A DNA stretch of 35,747 nucleotides from Spirochaetia bacterium (lineage in GTDB: Bacteria; Spirochaetota; UBA4802; UBA5550). Each line of letters begins with the position of its first letter. Position 1 is the first letter of the stretch. Made by a program: the position numbers and the translations under genes. Under the pieces are notes generated by a model. The model searched no databases. It saw only the letters and a program-made list of their open reading frames with translations, and was not told the DNA's origin. Shown here in pieces: positions 7,842 to 17,118 of this stretch. The DNA lies in NCBI GenBank assembly GCA_009885955.1, contig VFJS01000026.1:1-35747 (forward strand). Reading direction: 5' to 3'.

Positions 7842-9386
7842 ATGTCTCATTGGATGAATTTAGGCCAGATGCTTAAGATGAATGCAAAAAAGTTCCCTGG
7901 TATGGTTGCGCTTAAGGATGCAACGCGGAGTTTTACTTATCCCGAACTCAATAAAAGGGTAAACAGGCTCTGCCACAGCCTTCTTTCCATGGGACTTAAA
8001 AAGGGGGACAAGGCCGCTGTCCTCATGGAAAACAGCATCGAGATAATTGAAATATACCTTGCCACGGCAAAGACCGGTATAGTAATCGTTCCCATAAACT
8101 TCCGGCTTGTGGCAAGGGACATCGAGTATATCGTCAACAATTCCGACGCCAGGGCCTTCATTGCCGATGGTGAATTTTGCGGGACCGTGGATTCAATCCG
8201 GCATGAATTGAAAAACATACCTTCAGACTGCTTCATTTCCGTTGGCGGGGGAGTGAAAGGGTACAGGGAGTACGAGGAGTTCATCTCCACATCGGGCGAT
8301 GGCGAGCCCGAGTCAAGGGTGGAAGCGAAGGATACATGGATACTTATATACACATCGGGAACAACGGGAAAACCAAAAGGGGTTCTCAGGTCCCATGAGT
8401 CCCATATCGCCTTTTACCTGATAAATGCAATCGATTTCGGCTTTACCGGCACCGACATCTGCATGAACGTCATGCCGCTATGCCACATTAATTCCACCTA
8501 TTTCACTTTCACATTCCTCTATCTCGGCGCCGGCGTCTATGTCCACCCGGCACGTTCATTCCGGCCCGAAGAGATTCTGAAAATTGTTGAAAGGGAGAGG
8601 ATTACCTTCATATCCCTCATCCCAACGCACTATAACCTTATCCTCAATGTTTCCGATGAGGGGAAAAGATATCATCGGGGCTCTGTAAAAAAGCTCCTCT
8701 GCTCCTCGGCGCCTGTAAGAAAGGATGTGAAGCTTGCAATCATGGAATTTTTTCCGGGCGTGGAACTCTATGAAGCCTATGGGTCAACGGAGGCGGGAAT
8801 TGTGACCACGCTCAAACCCGTGGACCAGATGAAAAAGCTCGGCTCCATCGGACAGGAATCCCTGGGTACGGATTTTGTAAAAATACTCGATGAAAACGGG
8901 AAGGAAGTGGAGCATGGATGCGTTGGAGAGCTTTATTCCCGTGGTCCCATGCTGTTCGACGAATATTATAAGCTTCCGGAGAAGACAGCCTCATCGCACC
9001 GCGGGGAGTGGTTCTCCGCAGGGGATCTGGCCAGGCGGGATGAAGACGGCTTCTATGAAATTGTCGACAGGAAGGACAATATGATAATCACCGGCGGCGA
9101 GCATGCATATCCAAGCGAGGTGGAGCAGGCTGTCGGGTGCCATCCCGATGTTTTTGATGTTGCCGTAATAGGAATTCCCGATGCAAAGTGGGGGGAAAAG
9201 ATCGCGGCCATAGTAATCAGAAAAAGGGATGTGACAAAGGAGGGAATTATTGAGCATTGCCGGGGAAAACTGGCAGGGTTCAAGATACCGAAAGAGATCA
9301 TATTCATATCCCAGGAGGAGATGCCGCGCACGGCGACCGGGAAGATTCTTCACCGGGTGCTGCGCGAGAGATACCAGAGCATATAA
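7842..9386 (+). CDS. AMP-forming acyl-CoA synthetase (ANL superfamily)
   Basis: 514 residues, typical for medium/long-chain or aryl acyl-CoA ligases. The adenylation signature YTSGTTGKPKG spans residues 170-180. YEAYGSTEAG, the hinge-region GEWFSAGDLARRDEDGF, DRKDNMIITGGEHAYPSEVE and the C-terminal catalytic-lysine motif PRTATGKILHR are all present, so both half-reactions should work. It activates a carboxylic acid with ATP and CoA, releasing AMP and PPi, in the cytoplasm. AGGAG precedes the ATG. It follows the acyl-CoA cluster on the same strand but behind a 330-nt gap with a repeat, so it may have its own promoter. Closest-looking relatives are fatty-acid and feruloyl-type ligases; the substrate is not determinable here. 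Confidence 0.9.
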   Translation: MSHWMNLGQMLKMNAKKFPGMVALKDATRSFTYPELNKRVNRLCHSLLSMGLKKGDKAAVLMENSIEIIEIYLATAKTGIVIVPINFRLVARDIEYIVNNSDARAFIADGEFCGTVDSIRHELKNIPSDCFISVGGGVKGYREYEEFISTSGDGEPESRVEAKDTWILIYTSGTTGKPKGVLRSHESHIAFYLINAIDFGFTGTDICMNVMPLCHINSTYFTFTFLYLGAGVYVHPARSFRPEEILKIVERERITFISLIPTHYNLILNVSDEGKRYHRGSVKKLLCSSAPVRKDVKLAIMEFFPGVELYEAYGSTEAGIVTTLKPVDQMKKLGSIGQESLGTDFVKILDENGKEVEHGCVGELYSRGPMLFDEYYKLPEKTASSHRGEWFSAGDLARRDEDGFYEIVDRKDNMIITGGEHAYPSEVEQAVGCHPDVFDVAVIGIPDAKWGEKIAAIVIRKRDVTKEGIIEHCRGKLAGFKIPKEIIFISQEEMPRTATGKILHRVLRERYQSI

Positions 9387-9449
9387 CAGGTGCCGGTTGA
9401 CGCCGGCAAGGTCTTATCAGGATATATCACACATTACACGGAGGAATAC

Positions 9450-10061
9450 ATGAGAGCAGCAATTTTTATTGATGGAGCGTATGTTTTATCGAACATGAAA
9501 CCGCTCAACCTCGCGCCCAACTACAAGGATATTCCTGACTTTCTCCTTAAACCGCTTCGAAAATCGGTTCCCCTCGATCTTCTGCGCTGTTACTTCTACT
9601 ACTGCCCGCCGTGGATGTCGGTAGAACCAACGGATACTGATAAGCGGAGGATGGAGGAGCATCTGGTGCTGATGCAGGAGATCAGATCCCTTGAACGGTG
9701 GGCTGTGCGCCTGGGAAAACTTCACCGCCGGTGGGAGGGGCACAAGGAGATCTTTGAGCAGAAACGGGTAGATGTCCTTCTTTCCGTCGACATGGTGCGG
9801 CATACGGCAGCGGGGCATATCCAGCACGCCATTGTGATTGCCGGCGACAGTGATTTCATCCCTGCCATCGAAGCAGCGAAGGAATCGGGGGCAACGGTTT
9901 CTCTCTGGTGCAGTAATGATAATTCGGTCCATAAAGATCTTATTGAGCTTGCCGACATCGTGCACCGCGTTGAATGGAAAAGGTTCCCCTCGGAAAAACT
10001 GAAGATGAGCGATGTCAACAGGCCCGCCAAGGCGAAGAGGAGAAGGTTTTTCCGGAGGTAG
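9450..10061 (+). CDS. NYN-domain (LabA/DUF88-like) putative ribonuclease
   Basis: 203 residues from ATG 9450, chosen because GGAGG (9440-9444) lies 5 nt upstream. The PIN-like NYN fold is recognisable by IFIDGAYV at the N terminus (first acidic residue D8), KRVDVLLSVDMV in the middle and IVIAGDSDFIPAIEAAKESG, which carries the clustered metal-binding aspartates. The C-terminal tail is strongly basic (KAKRRRFFRR), compatible with RNA contact. LabA-type proteins are thought to be metal-dependent nucleases, but their bacterial substrates are mostly unknown. It starts 63 nt after the CoA ligase and may be co-transcribed; no functional link is evident. Confidence 0.82.
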   Translation: MRAAIFIDGAYVLSNMKPLNLAPNYKDIPDFLLKPLRKSVPLDLLRCYFYYCPPWMSVEPTDTDKRRMEEHLVLMQEIRSLERWAVRLGKLHRRWEGHKEIFEQKRVDVLLSVDMVRHTAAGHIQHAIVIAGDSDFIPAIEAAKESGATVSLWCSNDNSVHKDLIELADIVHRVEWKRFPSEKLKMSDVNRPAKAKRRRFFRR

Positions 10062-10155
10062 TAAGGGGGTCGGCTCAGCCCGCAGGGAGATGTCCTGGTG
10101 GCCTGTCTGCGTATTGCAATAATTGTATCCAAAATTTCAGGATGTGGAGTTTTCT

Positions 10156-11532
10156 ATGAATAGTCTATCAGGGCTGATATCAGGGTTCATAGTCAGGGAA
10201 AATATTTTTTCACCAATTTCATTTAATTCCGGGCCCCTCTATTTCAGGATCATTTCAGCAGCAGCAATTCCCCTCCTGTCCCTTCTTATTTCAGGCTGCA
10301 TAGACTACTCGCGCAAGTCCGGGAATTTTAATGCCCCGGGTAACTGCAGGTGGGAATCGGCCCATGTTGAAATTGAACACAAGTCAGCCCATGTCCGCGG
10401 ATCGGACATGGGGCCGCGCCATATCTCTGCCTATAATATCCATACACTTGTGCTTAAAGGCATAAACCCCCTGAAATTCAGACTGGCCGGCGACCCGGGA
10501 CCGGGTGATTATAATCTCCGTTTTGCACCGGACTGCAGGGCCCTGGCTGTTTCCGGTGACAGGGGGCTCCATTCAAGCCTCGTTTTTCTCGACTCATCAC
10601 TCCCCTTCATGTGCAAACATATGGAAATTGATTCTTCCAATCCGGATTTCTGGCAGAGTGTCCCCTCCACAAAAGAGGTGGTCCTTGAAATTTTAAGGAG
10701 TTCCACGGATGCACGGTTCACCAGGGGAAAGAACCATGCCCTGGGTTACGATTACGGCCAGATCTCCCGTCAATACGGCAGTGAGCTCCTGGGGGGCCTC
10801 ACCTATGCAGTTGATCATGCAGACGACAGGGATTTGCGCCATGCACTTTTTGAATTTATGATGCTTCCCGGCGAACAGGGACATCTTCACCAGGCTTATA
10901 TTATGAAGGAGATGCCTGGAATCATCGGGAGGTATGAAGATATAAAAAAGCTTGCCCTTGATAAGCTGGGCGAACCCGGTTCGGGCCTCATCGCATCGGT
11001 CCTGGCTGCTCATCCCGATACCGGTTTCCAGGGTCTTATCGCGGGGAAACTGGGCGAGGTATACAGGCTTCCCGCAAGTGACGGGAACTGCAGCCGCATA
11101 TCCGACCTGACCGCGGCCCTGGTCCTGAAAACGGCATATATGAAACGCGGGGATTTTGAAACAGTGAGCATTCTAAGAAAAATTTTGAACGATCCTAAAT
11201 GCCCCCTTCGTCTTGTACCCCCGACCCCCAGCGATTACAGGGAAGCCTGGAGCATCAGGGGGGAGATAACCCGCATCAATAGCCTGAAGGGCCTTGCTGC
11301 CAGCGGCAATGGGGATGCGATGAAGACCGTGGCAGATGTTGCCCGGGGTACATGCTATACCTACCAGAGAATAACCATGGGCGCATCGGATGAGGTGAAG
11401 AAGAATGAAGGCAGTTTTATCTACAACCTCAGTATCGAACCGGATAAAATAGTCGGAGCATGGGTGGGGACCCACAACCGGGAGGATATTGCCTGCTATG
11501 CACAGGCCCTGCTGAAGATGACGAAGAAGTAG
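10156..11532 (+). CDS. Lipoprotein of unknown function
   Basis: 458 residues from ATG 10156 (TGGAG 7 nt upstream). A hydrophobic stretch ending in LLSLLISGC gives a plausible lipobox with C48 as the lipidated residue. The region before it (1-30) is unusually long for a signal peptide, and no better start lies closer. The mature part has no family I recognise. From about 210 it looks mainly alpha-helical (segments around HALFEFMMLPGEQGHLHQ, MKRGDFETVSILRKIL), with a C-terminal region that could be globular. It would sit at a membrane facing the periplasm or surface. The next gene also encodes an envelope protein. Confidence 0.7.
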   Translation: MNSLSGLISGFIVRENIFSPISFNSGPLYFRIISAAAIPLLSLLISGCIDYSRKSGNFNAPGNCRWESAHVEIEHKSAHVRGSDMGPRHISAYNIHTLVLKGINPLKFRLAGDPGPGDYNLRFAPDCRALAVSGDRGLHSSLVFLDSSLPFMCKHMEIDSSNPDFWQSVPSTKEVVLEILRSSTDARFTRGKNHALGYDYGQISRQYGSELLGGLTYAVDHADDRDLRHALFEFMMLPGEQGHLHQAYIMKEMPGIIGRYEDIKKLALDKLGEPGSGLIASVLAAHPDTGFQGLIAGKLGEVYRLPASDGNCSRISDLTAALVLKTAYMKRGDFETVSILRKILNDPKCPLRLVPPTPSDYREAWSIRGEITRINSLKGLAASGNGDAMKTVADVARGTCYTYQRITMGASDEVKKNEGSFIYNLSIEPDKIVGAWVGTHNREDIACYAQALLKMTKK

Positions 11533-11582
11533 GGCCTCTTCTGTTTCCCGGCACTTTTCACTTAACAGCCATTAGTAAAAGT

Positions 11583-11596
11583 TATCTCCGGAGATA
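11583..11596. promoter_or_regulatory. 14-bp perfect palindrome, possible operator
   Basis: TATCTCCGGAGATA is perfectly self-complementary and lies in the 160-nt gap before the envelope protein gene, about 50 nt upstream of the candidate promoter. Size and symmetry fit a dimeric-regulator site. No second copy was noticed in the window and no regulator gene is adjacent. Confidence 0.25.
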
Positions 11597-11645
11597 CCGC
11601 TGATGCTATGCTGGGAGATTTTGTCTGTTTTGATCCATTTAACTA

Positions 11646-11675
11646 TTGACATGAAAAAGGATTTTTAACAATATT
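11646..11675 (+). promoter_or_regulatory. Candidate sigma-70-type promoter for the barrel/TPR protein gene
   Basis: A perfect TTGACA (11646-11651), an 18-nt spacer and AATATT (11670-11675, 4/6 match to the -10 consensus). The transcript would start within a few nucleotides of ATG 11693, giving an almost leaderless mRNA. That fits the absence of a ribosome binding site there. Confidence 0.35.
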
Positions 11676-11692
11676 AAGCCGGTATTCATATA

Positions 11693-12799
11693 ATGGTACA
11701 TTTTAGAAAACATACTTTTTTCCTTAGCCTCCTGATCCTTATTTCCTTTTCCCGGGTTCCGGTCCATGCCGTGGAAAACCGGTTGTTCTATCCTGGCTCT
11801 CCTGTTTTCGGCATTACCGGGGGCTACACGCACGTTACCGGGTACTATGCCTCCTATTTCAATAATGGAAGTTATTACGGGATAAATGCAGCCTTTCCCT
11901 TATCCGTACTCAATGGCCGCCTCCTGGCCGACGGCGATGCCATGTATGAAAAATTTCTCATGAACCATAACGATGATTTTAACCTCACCTTGTACTCGTT
12001 CCGGGCAGGCCCGCTCCTCTTCTATCCCATGTTCAATAGCCTCTATCCGTTCATAGCGGCATATGCGCAATATTCGAACATCTACTTCATCACGAGGAAT
12101 TCGGGGGTAAAAGACCAGTCCAGGAAGGGGGGATACGCCCTGAAGGCCGGGACAATATCCCCTCTCTATGGCGGCTTCGGCCTCAGGCTGGGAGCAGAGT
12201 ACAAGGCGCTCTCACTTTCAGGCCAGTGGTTCGGCCAGTTTCTTTTTACCGGATCGCTGGTTTTCAGTTTCAAAGGTTATATTCTCAGGGAAGAGCATGG
12301 ACGAAGCAGCAACGGGGGGGTGAGGGAGAAATCCGATAAGGGGAATGTGATCGAGGATCTCCTCTTTCATGGATTGAAGCTGTTCAATGACAACAGGGTG
12401 CTTGAATCCCGGGAACCTTTCTCAAAAGCCCTGGCCCTTGACAGGGGCAACAGGGAAGCGGAAAAATATCTTGCCTTCATTGCCGATTACGAAAGAAGGC
12501 TGAAAACCGCTGAAGATTTCATGGAGAAGGGGAATTTCTACGAAGCCATCCCTATCCTTGTCGGGCTCAGGCCTTATCTCCGGAAGGCTGATGATCTGCT
12601 CAGACAGGCAAGGGGAAAACTTTTACATGAGATGCCAGGCATGGAAAAGAGAGGCATAGATGCCTATGAGAACAGGGATTATGATCTGAGCATCCAGTAC
12701 ATGGAGAAGCTCCTCCTCATTGATCCTGACAACAACACGGCAAAGATATATCTTCCCAGGTCCAGGAACAGGAAAGAGGCCCTGGATAAGCTCAAGTAA
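11693..12799 (+). CDS. Envelope protein: beta-barrel-like N-terminal part with C-terminal TPR-like repeats
   Basis: 368 residues. Residues 1-26 form a signal peptide ending in VPVHA. Residues 30-200 are rich in alternating aromatic/glycine strands (GITGGYTHVTGYYASYF, GGYALKAG, GGFGLRLGAEYKALSLSG, GSLVFSF), as in outer-membrane barrels. After a polar linker (about 202-220), residues 225-368 look like tetratricopeptide-type helical pairs: FHGLKLFNDNRVLESREPFSKALALD, FMEKGNFYEAIPILVGL and AYENRDYDLSIQYMEKLLLIDPDN. The TPR part would be periplasmic if the barrel is real. No ribosome site precedes the ATG. The function is unknown; the domain order is seen, the location inferred. Confidence 0.68.
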   Translation: MVHFRKHTFFLSLLILISFSRVPVHAVENRLFYPGSPVFGITGGYTHVTGYYASYFNNGSYYGINAAFPLSVLNGRLLADGDAMYEKFLMNHNDDFNLTLYSFRAGPLLFYPMFNSLYPFIAAYAQYSNIYFITRNSGVKDQSRKGGYALKAGTISPLYGGFGLRLGAEYKALSLSGQWFGQFLFTGSLVFSFKGYILREEHGRSSNGGVREKSDKGNVIEDLLFHGLKLFNDNRVLESREPFSKALALDRGNREAEKYLAFIADYERRLKTAEDFMEKGNFYEAIPILVGLRPYLRKADDLLRQARGKLLHEMPGMEKRGIDAYENRDYDLSIQYMEKLLLIDPDNNTAKIYLPRSRNRKEALDKLK

Positions 12800-12874
12800 G
12801 CTGATTGTTTTTTTCACCGGCGGCCTGGCGGAGGGCAGGCAGGGTAAATTTTTCCCGGGACCGCGCTTTCCGGG

Positions 12875-14263
12875 TCAGGGCCCGGTAACGCACCGGGCAA
12901 AGTTCCAGGGGCTTTTTTTGGTGTTCATGTACGCAGTGTACCCTGTATATCCACAGCGCATCTGTACCTCCCAGCCGAAGATCGATTCATACATGGGGGT
13001 CGTAGCTGCCCAGTAGACCTGGTATATGTTTTCATAGAGGGGGACGGGTGTTTCAGTGGACCAGACGTGCGGCGGTTTCGAGAATAAGGGGCTCAGTGTT
13101 GTCTCCGATGCGTCCCAGGTCTGGTAATTGATGATGGTGTTATGCTCGTCCATGGTGGGGAGCCTCCAGTCGCTCCGTCCGCCCAGATCGAGATTTCCGC
13201 ATTGGTCCAGGGCATCGTACCATGTAAGGGTCGCGGGGGTCCCGGTGCAGGTGTTGGAGCCAGACAGGTAAGTCTCACCGATGTTGCATTTCTGCCAGAT
13301 ATAACCCGTTGTATTGTCCTTCACAGTACCGTTATTCTGGTCAGCGAAACTCGACGTGGCCATGGGTGCCCCGGCAACGCACATGGTAAATTTCTTTGTG
13401 TTAACGCTTCCCCACCAGGTATACCCATAGTTCGTCGTGGTATGGAGAACCCAGGATGTACTGCTCGCAGCGAGCGATTCGGCATTGTAGGTGGAAGACC
13501 AGAAAGAATAAGCTGATGTAGTCTGGGGTGCGTTGGGGAAAAAATTTTCAAAATTAGCTGTGAGCATGGCTGAGTAGTTGATGATGGTGAGGAGCTCTTC
13601 TATGGAAGGAAGCCTCCAGTCGTTACGCCCCTGGTAATTCGAGCCGTTGAGATTATTACAAGTAGTCGATGCATTAACCCAGGTAGTAGTTGTTGCCAGG
13701 CCCGAGGAGCAGTCTAATCCGCTCAGGCCGTCGGCGCATTTTTTCCAGATGAGCCCGGTTTTACTGTCGGAAACAGTATTGCCGTTGTCGGTAAAGGTAA
13801 GGGCCCTCTTCTGCCCGGTGGTGAAGGACCCCGTGATCCTGTCGTGCATGATCCGCCTTCCGTACATGTCGATGAGGCTGTTCTCCAGGAGCTCCCAGGT
13901 GAATGCGGTGTTTTCCGGGAGGCTGTTCCATTTCAGAACTATTCTGATGGTGTCGTTGGGCAGGGCGCTGCCCGTCCATATGACCTGCGACACGATGTCA
14001 GGCATGAGTATATTGTCAATGGAGATATTCACGCTGGTTATGGGGATGGTATTGGCCCCCAGGGTTTTGTTGAATACAACATTCAGGTTATTTGTATTGG
14101 TCGATATGGAGACGCTGTTGTTCGCCGGAACCGTATAACTGGAAAGCCCCAGATCAATATATATCTCCTCATCCATGTTTGATTTGATGGTGTCGCTGCA
14201 GGAGATTATGCCAAAGGAAAGTATTGACAGGCTGATGAAATAGATTAATGTTTTATTTTTCAT
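12875..14263 (-). CDS. Lipoprotein with two DUF1566 (Lcl C-terminal) domains
   Basis: 462 residues. The N terminus is a hydrophobic signal ending in FGIISC, a lipobox of the relaxed kind seen in spirochaetes. Residues about 40-150 resemble a bacterial Ig-like (Big_5-type) domain: VVFNKTLGANTIP, WNSLPENTAFTWEL. Two DUF1566 units follow, each with TGxIWxKC, a cysteine-rich loop, GRNDWRLPSIEELLTIINY or GRSDWRLPTMDEHNTIINY, a WSST or WSTE segment and a closing CVAG/CVTG. DUF1566 is common in surface and Leptospira-type lipoproteins and is related to lectin-like folds; its ligand here is unknown. It converges on the barrel/TPR gene, with 75 nt between stops, and has a strong promoter upstream. Confidence 0.85.
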   Translation of the reverse strand: MKNKTLIYFISLSILSFGIISCSDTIKSNMDEEIYIDLGLSSYTVPANNSVSISTNTNNLNVVFNKTLGANTIPITSVNISIDNILMPDIVSQVIWTGSALPNDTIRIVLKWNSLPENTAFTWELLENSLIDMYGRRIMHDRITGSFTTGQKRALTFTDNGNTVSDSKTGLIWKKCADGLSGLDCSSGLATTTTWVNASTTCNNLNGSNYQGRNDWRLPSIEELLTIINYSAMLTANFENFFPNAPQTTSAYSFWSSTYNAESLAASSTSWVLHTTTNYGYTWWGSVNTKKFTMCVAGAPMATSSFADQNNGTVKDNTTGYIWQKCNIGETYLSGSNTCTGTPATLTWYDALDQCGNLDLGGRSDWRLPTMDEHNTIINYQTWDASETTLSPLFSKPPHVWSTETPVPLYENIYQVYWAATTPMYESIFGWEVQMRCGYTGYTAYMNTKKSPWNFARCVTGP

Positions 14264-14325
14264 ATGTAGTTCCGCTGAAAATCAATGGATTTTACCGATA
14301 TCAACAATTAAATAATTATATGATA

Positions 14326-14354
14326 TTTATAATAATTATGCAGCTGCATGTCAA
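14326..14354 (-). promoter_or_regulatory. Promoter of the DUF1566 lipoprotein gene
   Basis: On the minus strand there is a perfect TTGACA (14354-14349), a 17-nt spacer and TATAAA (14331-14326, 5/6 to consensus). The implied 5' leader is about 55 nt. A 12-bp palindrome, ATGCAGCTGCAT (14338-14349), fills most of the spacer and could be an operator. Confidence 0.6.
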
Positions 14355-14483
14355 TAGAAAATCAGTTTTTCTCATGTATTTGCGCAGATTTTAATATTCA
14401 GAACTATTCATGCCGGGATCAATTAGTATTGACAAAAAAACAGGTTTCTTCATTCTGTATGAAAATTCCTCCAGTAAAAATTT

Positions 14484-16880
14484 ATGATAGTCGAAACAGA
14501 TAAACATATCGTCCATATTATACCAGACATTGTGTATAAGATTGATGCCGATGGGTATTTTCAGTATTTGAATGAATCAGTTCATATACTGAATTATGAG
14601 CCGCATGAATTGATCGGCCTGCATTACACAGTTCTTCTCCATCCCGAAGACACCATGGAAATACAGAGGAGTGCGGTCATAGGCAATAAGAAAGTATTGA
14701 ACAGGCATGACGGGCAGCCGCAGCCATTGCTTTTTGACGAGAGAAGAACGGGAAAACGCATTACAAAAAAACTCAAGGTGAGGCTTCTCCCGAAAGGGTG
14801 GGAAAAAAGTGACAATGCGGCAAAAGATATCCATTGCGAGATATATTCCATAGGCTTATATGAAGGAGACGAGGCAGATCAAAAGACCTTTTCCGGCACC
14901 CTGGGTATCATCAGGGACATAACGGGACTGGTAGAAACAGAAAAGAATATCTACCGGGTCAAAAAGTTTTACCAGTCCCTCATCAGTCAAGCTTCAGATA
15001 TTTACATGATCATTGCCACGGACGGCGACATTCTTTCCCTCAGCCCATCCATAAAAAAATATCTCGATTATGATGCCTATGACCTTATAGGGGAAAGTAT
15101 TCAGAAGATTATTCACCCGGATGACTCGATATTAATCTCAAACATTCTGGCCGGTACGGATTTCTCGGATGAATATTCGGGTGATATTGAATTAAAAACA
15201 TGCCATCGTAACAGGTCCCTGAGGCACGGCAGGATGAAATTCAGAACTGTCATCGGCATCGGCAATGAGGTAAGTTGCCATGTGATAATTATCCACGATA
15301 TCACCTCCTATAAAAAAACCGAACAGCTCTTACAAGATAGCGATGACAGGACACACATGATCCTGGAAGAGATCCAGGATTCCTATTTTGAGACTGATAA
15401 TACCGGATTAATTATATTCTGTAACAAGGCGGCCTGTTCATTTACCGGGCATGGAAAAAATCAGCTTGTCGGCATGAATTTCTCGGAACTGTTCTCCGGT
15501 GAATCCAGAGTATCTATCAGCAATTCATATATTACCGCAGGGCAGGATAAAAAACATATTCAGCTGCCGGCAGTGCCATTTCACGCTCCAGGCGGACATA
15601 CGCTCTATCTGGACATTACAATTTCCCCTGTGGTTAATGTAAATGATGACATAATCGGATTCAGGATTATTACAAGGGATGTTACTGAAAAAAAAATAGA
15701 ATTGGACAGTCTCCATGACGAAAAAGAGCGTGCCCGGGAATCGGACCGGATCAAATCACATTTCATCGCAAGTATGTCTCATGAAATCAGAACCCCGATG
15801 AATTCGATCATCGGGTTCACCGATCTTCTTATGGACGATGAAAGAGACCTGTTAAAGAGCGAATATCTGTCCCAGATAAAGAACAGCAGTGAGCTCCTCC
15901 TATCATTAATTAACGATATTCTTGACCTTTCACGGATTGAGGCTGATAAGATAAAAATTGAGAACACCGGGTTTAACCTTAAAACGTTACTTGATGAAAT
16001 CATTGCCCTTGCCAGAATGCTCATCATTCAGTATGGCAAGGAGATCATTATCGATTATTCCATATCGAACAACGTTTCCCATCATATCATCTCTGATCCA
16101 ACGAGGCTGAAGCAGATAATCATCAACCTGATTACCAATGCCATAAAGTTTACCGAACGCGGGAGGATAGATATTAATTGCGTAGTTGCAGGGCCCGATA
16201 TCCTGGAATGTACGGTCAAAGACACTGGAATCGGAATTCCCGCTGATAAACAGCATGAAATATTCATGATGTTTCACCAGTTATCAAATTCTGATTACCC
16301 CAGGTCCCCGGGCACCGGTGTGGGACTTACAATAGTCAAACGTCTTATCATGCTGATGGGAGGCGATATACGGGTTGAATCGCGTACTGACAATACCGTC
16401 GGGACGTCGTTCATCTTTACTATTCCATATCATCAGGCGCCCGGCGGAAAGAATATTCCGGCAGCGGCGGCTGATGAAAAAAATGCATTCAGGGAATTGA
16501 CCGTCCTCATTGCCGATGATGACCGGAGCGGGCTTTTTCTGCTCAAGCGGATCATGGAGAAGTATGGTTTTCATGTGATCACAGCCGAGAATGGGCATCA
16601 AGCCATCGGCCACTTCGAAGCAAACAGTTCTATCGACTTCATCATTGCCGATATCCAAATGCCCATTATGGACGGCATAGAAGTCGCAAGACAAGTCAGG
16701 ATTATTGAAAAAAGAAGCCAAAGAAAAAAAATCCCCCTTATTGCGCTGACTGCCGCAGCAATGAAAGGGGACCAGGAAAAATTTATTTCAGCCGGTTTTG
16801 ATGCCTATGTACCCAAACCGCTGAACCGCGACTGCCTTTTAGAAGTAATCAGATCATTTTTTCATGATTTCAATACATAA
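14484..16880 (+). CDS. Soluble hybrid sensor histidine kinase (PAS-PAS-PAS-HisKA-HATPase-REC)
   Basis: 798 residues with no signal peptide or membrane segment, so a cytoplasmic sensor. Three PAS domains lie at about 5-155, 160-280 and 285-400, each ending in a PAC-like segment (GIIRDITG, IIIHDITSYKK, RIITRDVTEKK). The dimerisation helix carries H433 in ASMSHEIRTPMNSIIGF. The ATPase domain (about 530-645) has the N box IIINLITNAIKFTERG, DTGIGIP and GTGVGLT. A C-terminal receiver (about 670-795) has the acidic pair in ADDD, phospho-acceptor D723 in IIADIQMPIMDG, and the late lysine in YVPKP. The PAS ligands are unknown, and no output regulator or phosphotransfer protein is adjacent. TTGACA at 14429 may belong to its promoter, but no convincing -10 follows. 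Confidence 0.93.
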   Translation: MIVETDKHIVHIIPDIVYKIDADGYFQYLNESVHILNYEPHELIGLHYTVLLHPEDTMEIQRSAVIGNKKVLNRHDGQPQPLLFDERRTGKRITKKLKVRLLPKGWEKSDNAAKDIHCEIYSIGLYEGDEADQKTFSGTLGIIRDITGLVETEKNIYRVKKFYQSLISQASDIYMIIATDGDILSLSPSIKKYLDYDAYDLIGESIQKIIHPDDSILISNILAGTDFSDEYSGDIELKTCHRNRSLRHGRMKFRTVIGIGNEVSCHVIIIHDITSYKKTEQLLQDSDDRTHMILEEIQDSYFETDNTGLIIFCNKAACSFTGHGKNQLVGMNFSELFSGESRVSISNSYITAGQDKKHIQLPAVPFHAPGGHTLYLDITISPVVNVNDDIIGFRIITRDVTEKKIELDSLHDEKERARESDRIKSHFIASMSHEIRTPMNSIIGFTDLLMDDERDLLKSEYLSQIKNSSELLLSLINDILDLSRIEADKIKIENTGFNLKTLLDEIIALARMLIIQYGKEIIIDYSISNNVSHHIISDPTRLKQIIINLITNAIKFTERGRIDINCVVAGPDILECTVKDTGIGIPADKQHEIFMMFHQLSNSDYPRSPGTGVGLTIVKRLIMLMGGDIRVESRTDNTVGTSFIFTIPYHQAPGGKNIPAAAADEKNAFRELTVLIADDDRSGLFLLKRIMEKYGFHVITAENGHQAIGHFEANSSIDFIIADIQMPIMDGIEVARQVRIIEKRSQRKKIPLIALTAAAMKGDQEKFISAGFDAYVPKPLNRDCLLEVIRSFFHDFNT

Positions 16881-17066
16881 CGGGCAGGATTATTCCCATA
16901 CTGATACATGAGTGATAGCAGATCACCATGGCCTTTGCCGCTGGAAATTATCAAAAAAAAAATAATTCTTGTCTCCCTTGTACCCTGCATGTATACTTGC
17001 ATCAAGTGCCAAAACAGGACATAAGTGCTTCTCCGCAAACAGCAATGACTGTGACCCGGAATAGTG

Positions 17067-17087
17067 CCGTTCAATTTATTGAAACGG
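17067..17087. promoter_or_regulatory. Imperfect inverted repeat before the second acyl-CoA dehydrogenase gene
   Basis: CCGTTCAA and TTGAAACGG flank a short AT centre, with one unmatched base, about 30 nt upstream of the start codon. It could be an operator for a TetR- or FadR-like regulator or just a hairpin in the leader. The rest of 16881-17118 shows nothing I can name. Confidence 0.2.
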
Positions 17088-17118
17088 AGATGAGGCCCGT
17101 CCGGCCGGGGAGGTTGCC

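Noticed and set aside
12720-13016. Forward open frame between the barrel/TPR gene and the DUF1566 lipoprotein gene
   Set aside because: It overlaps the ends of two convincing genes in other frames and has no ribosome site or domain.
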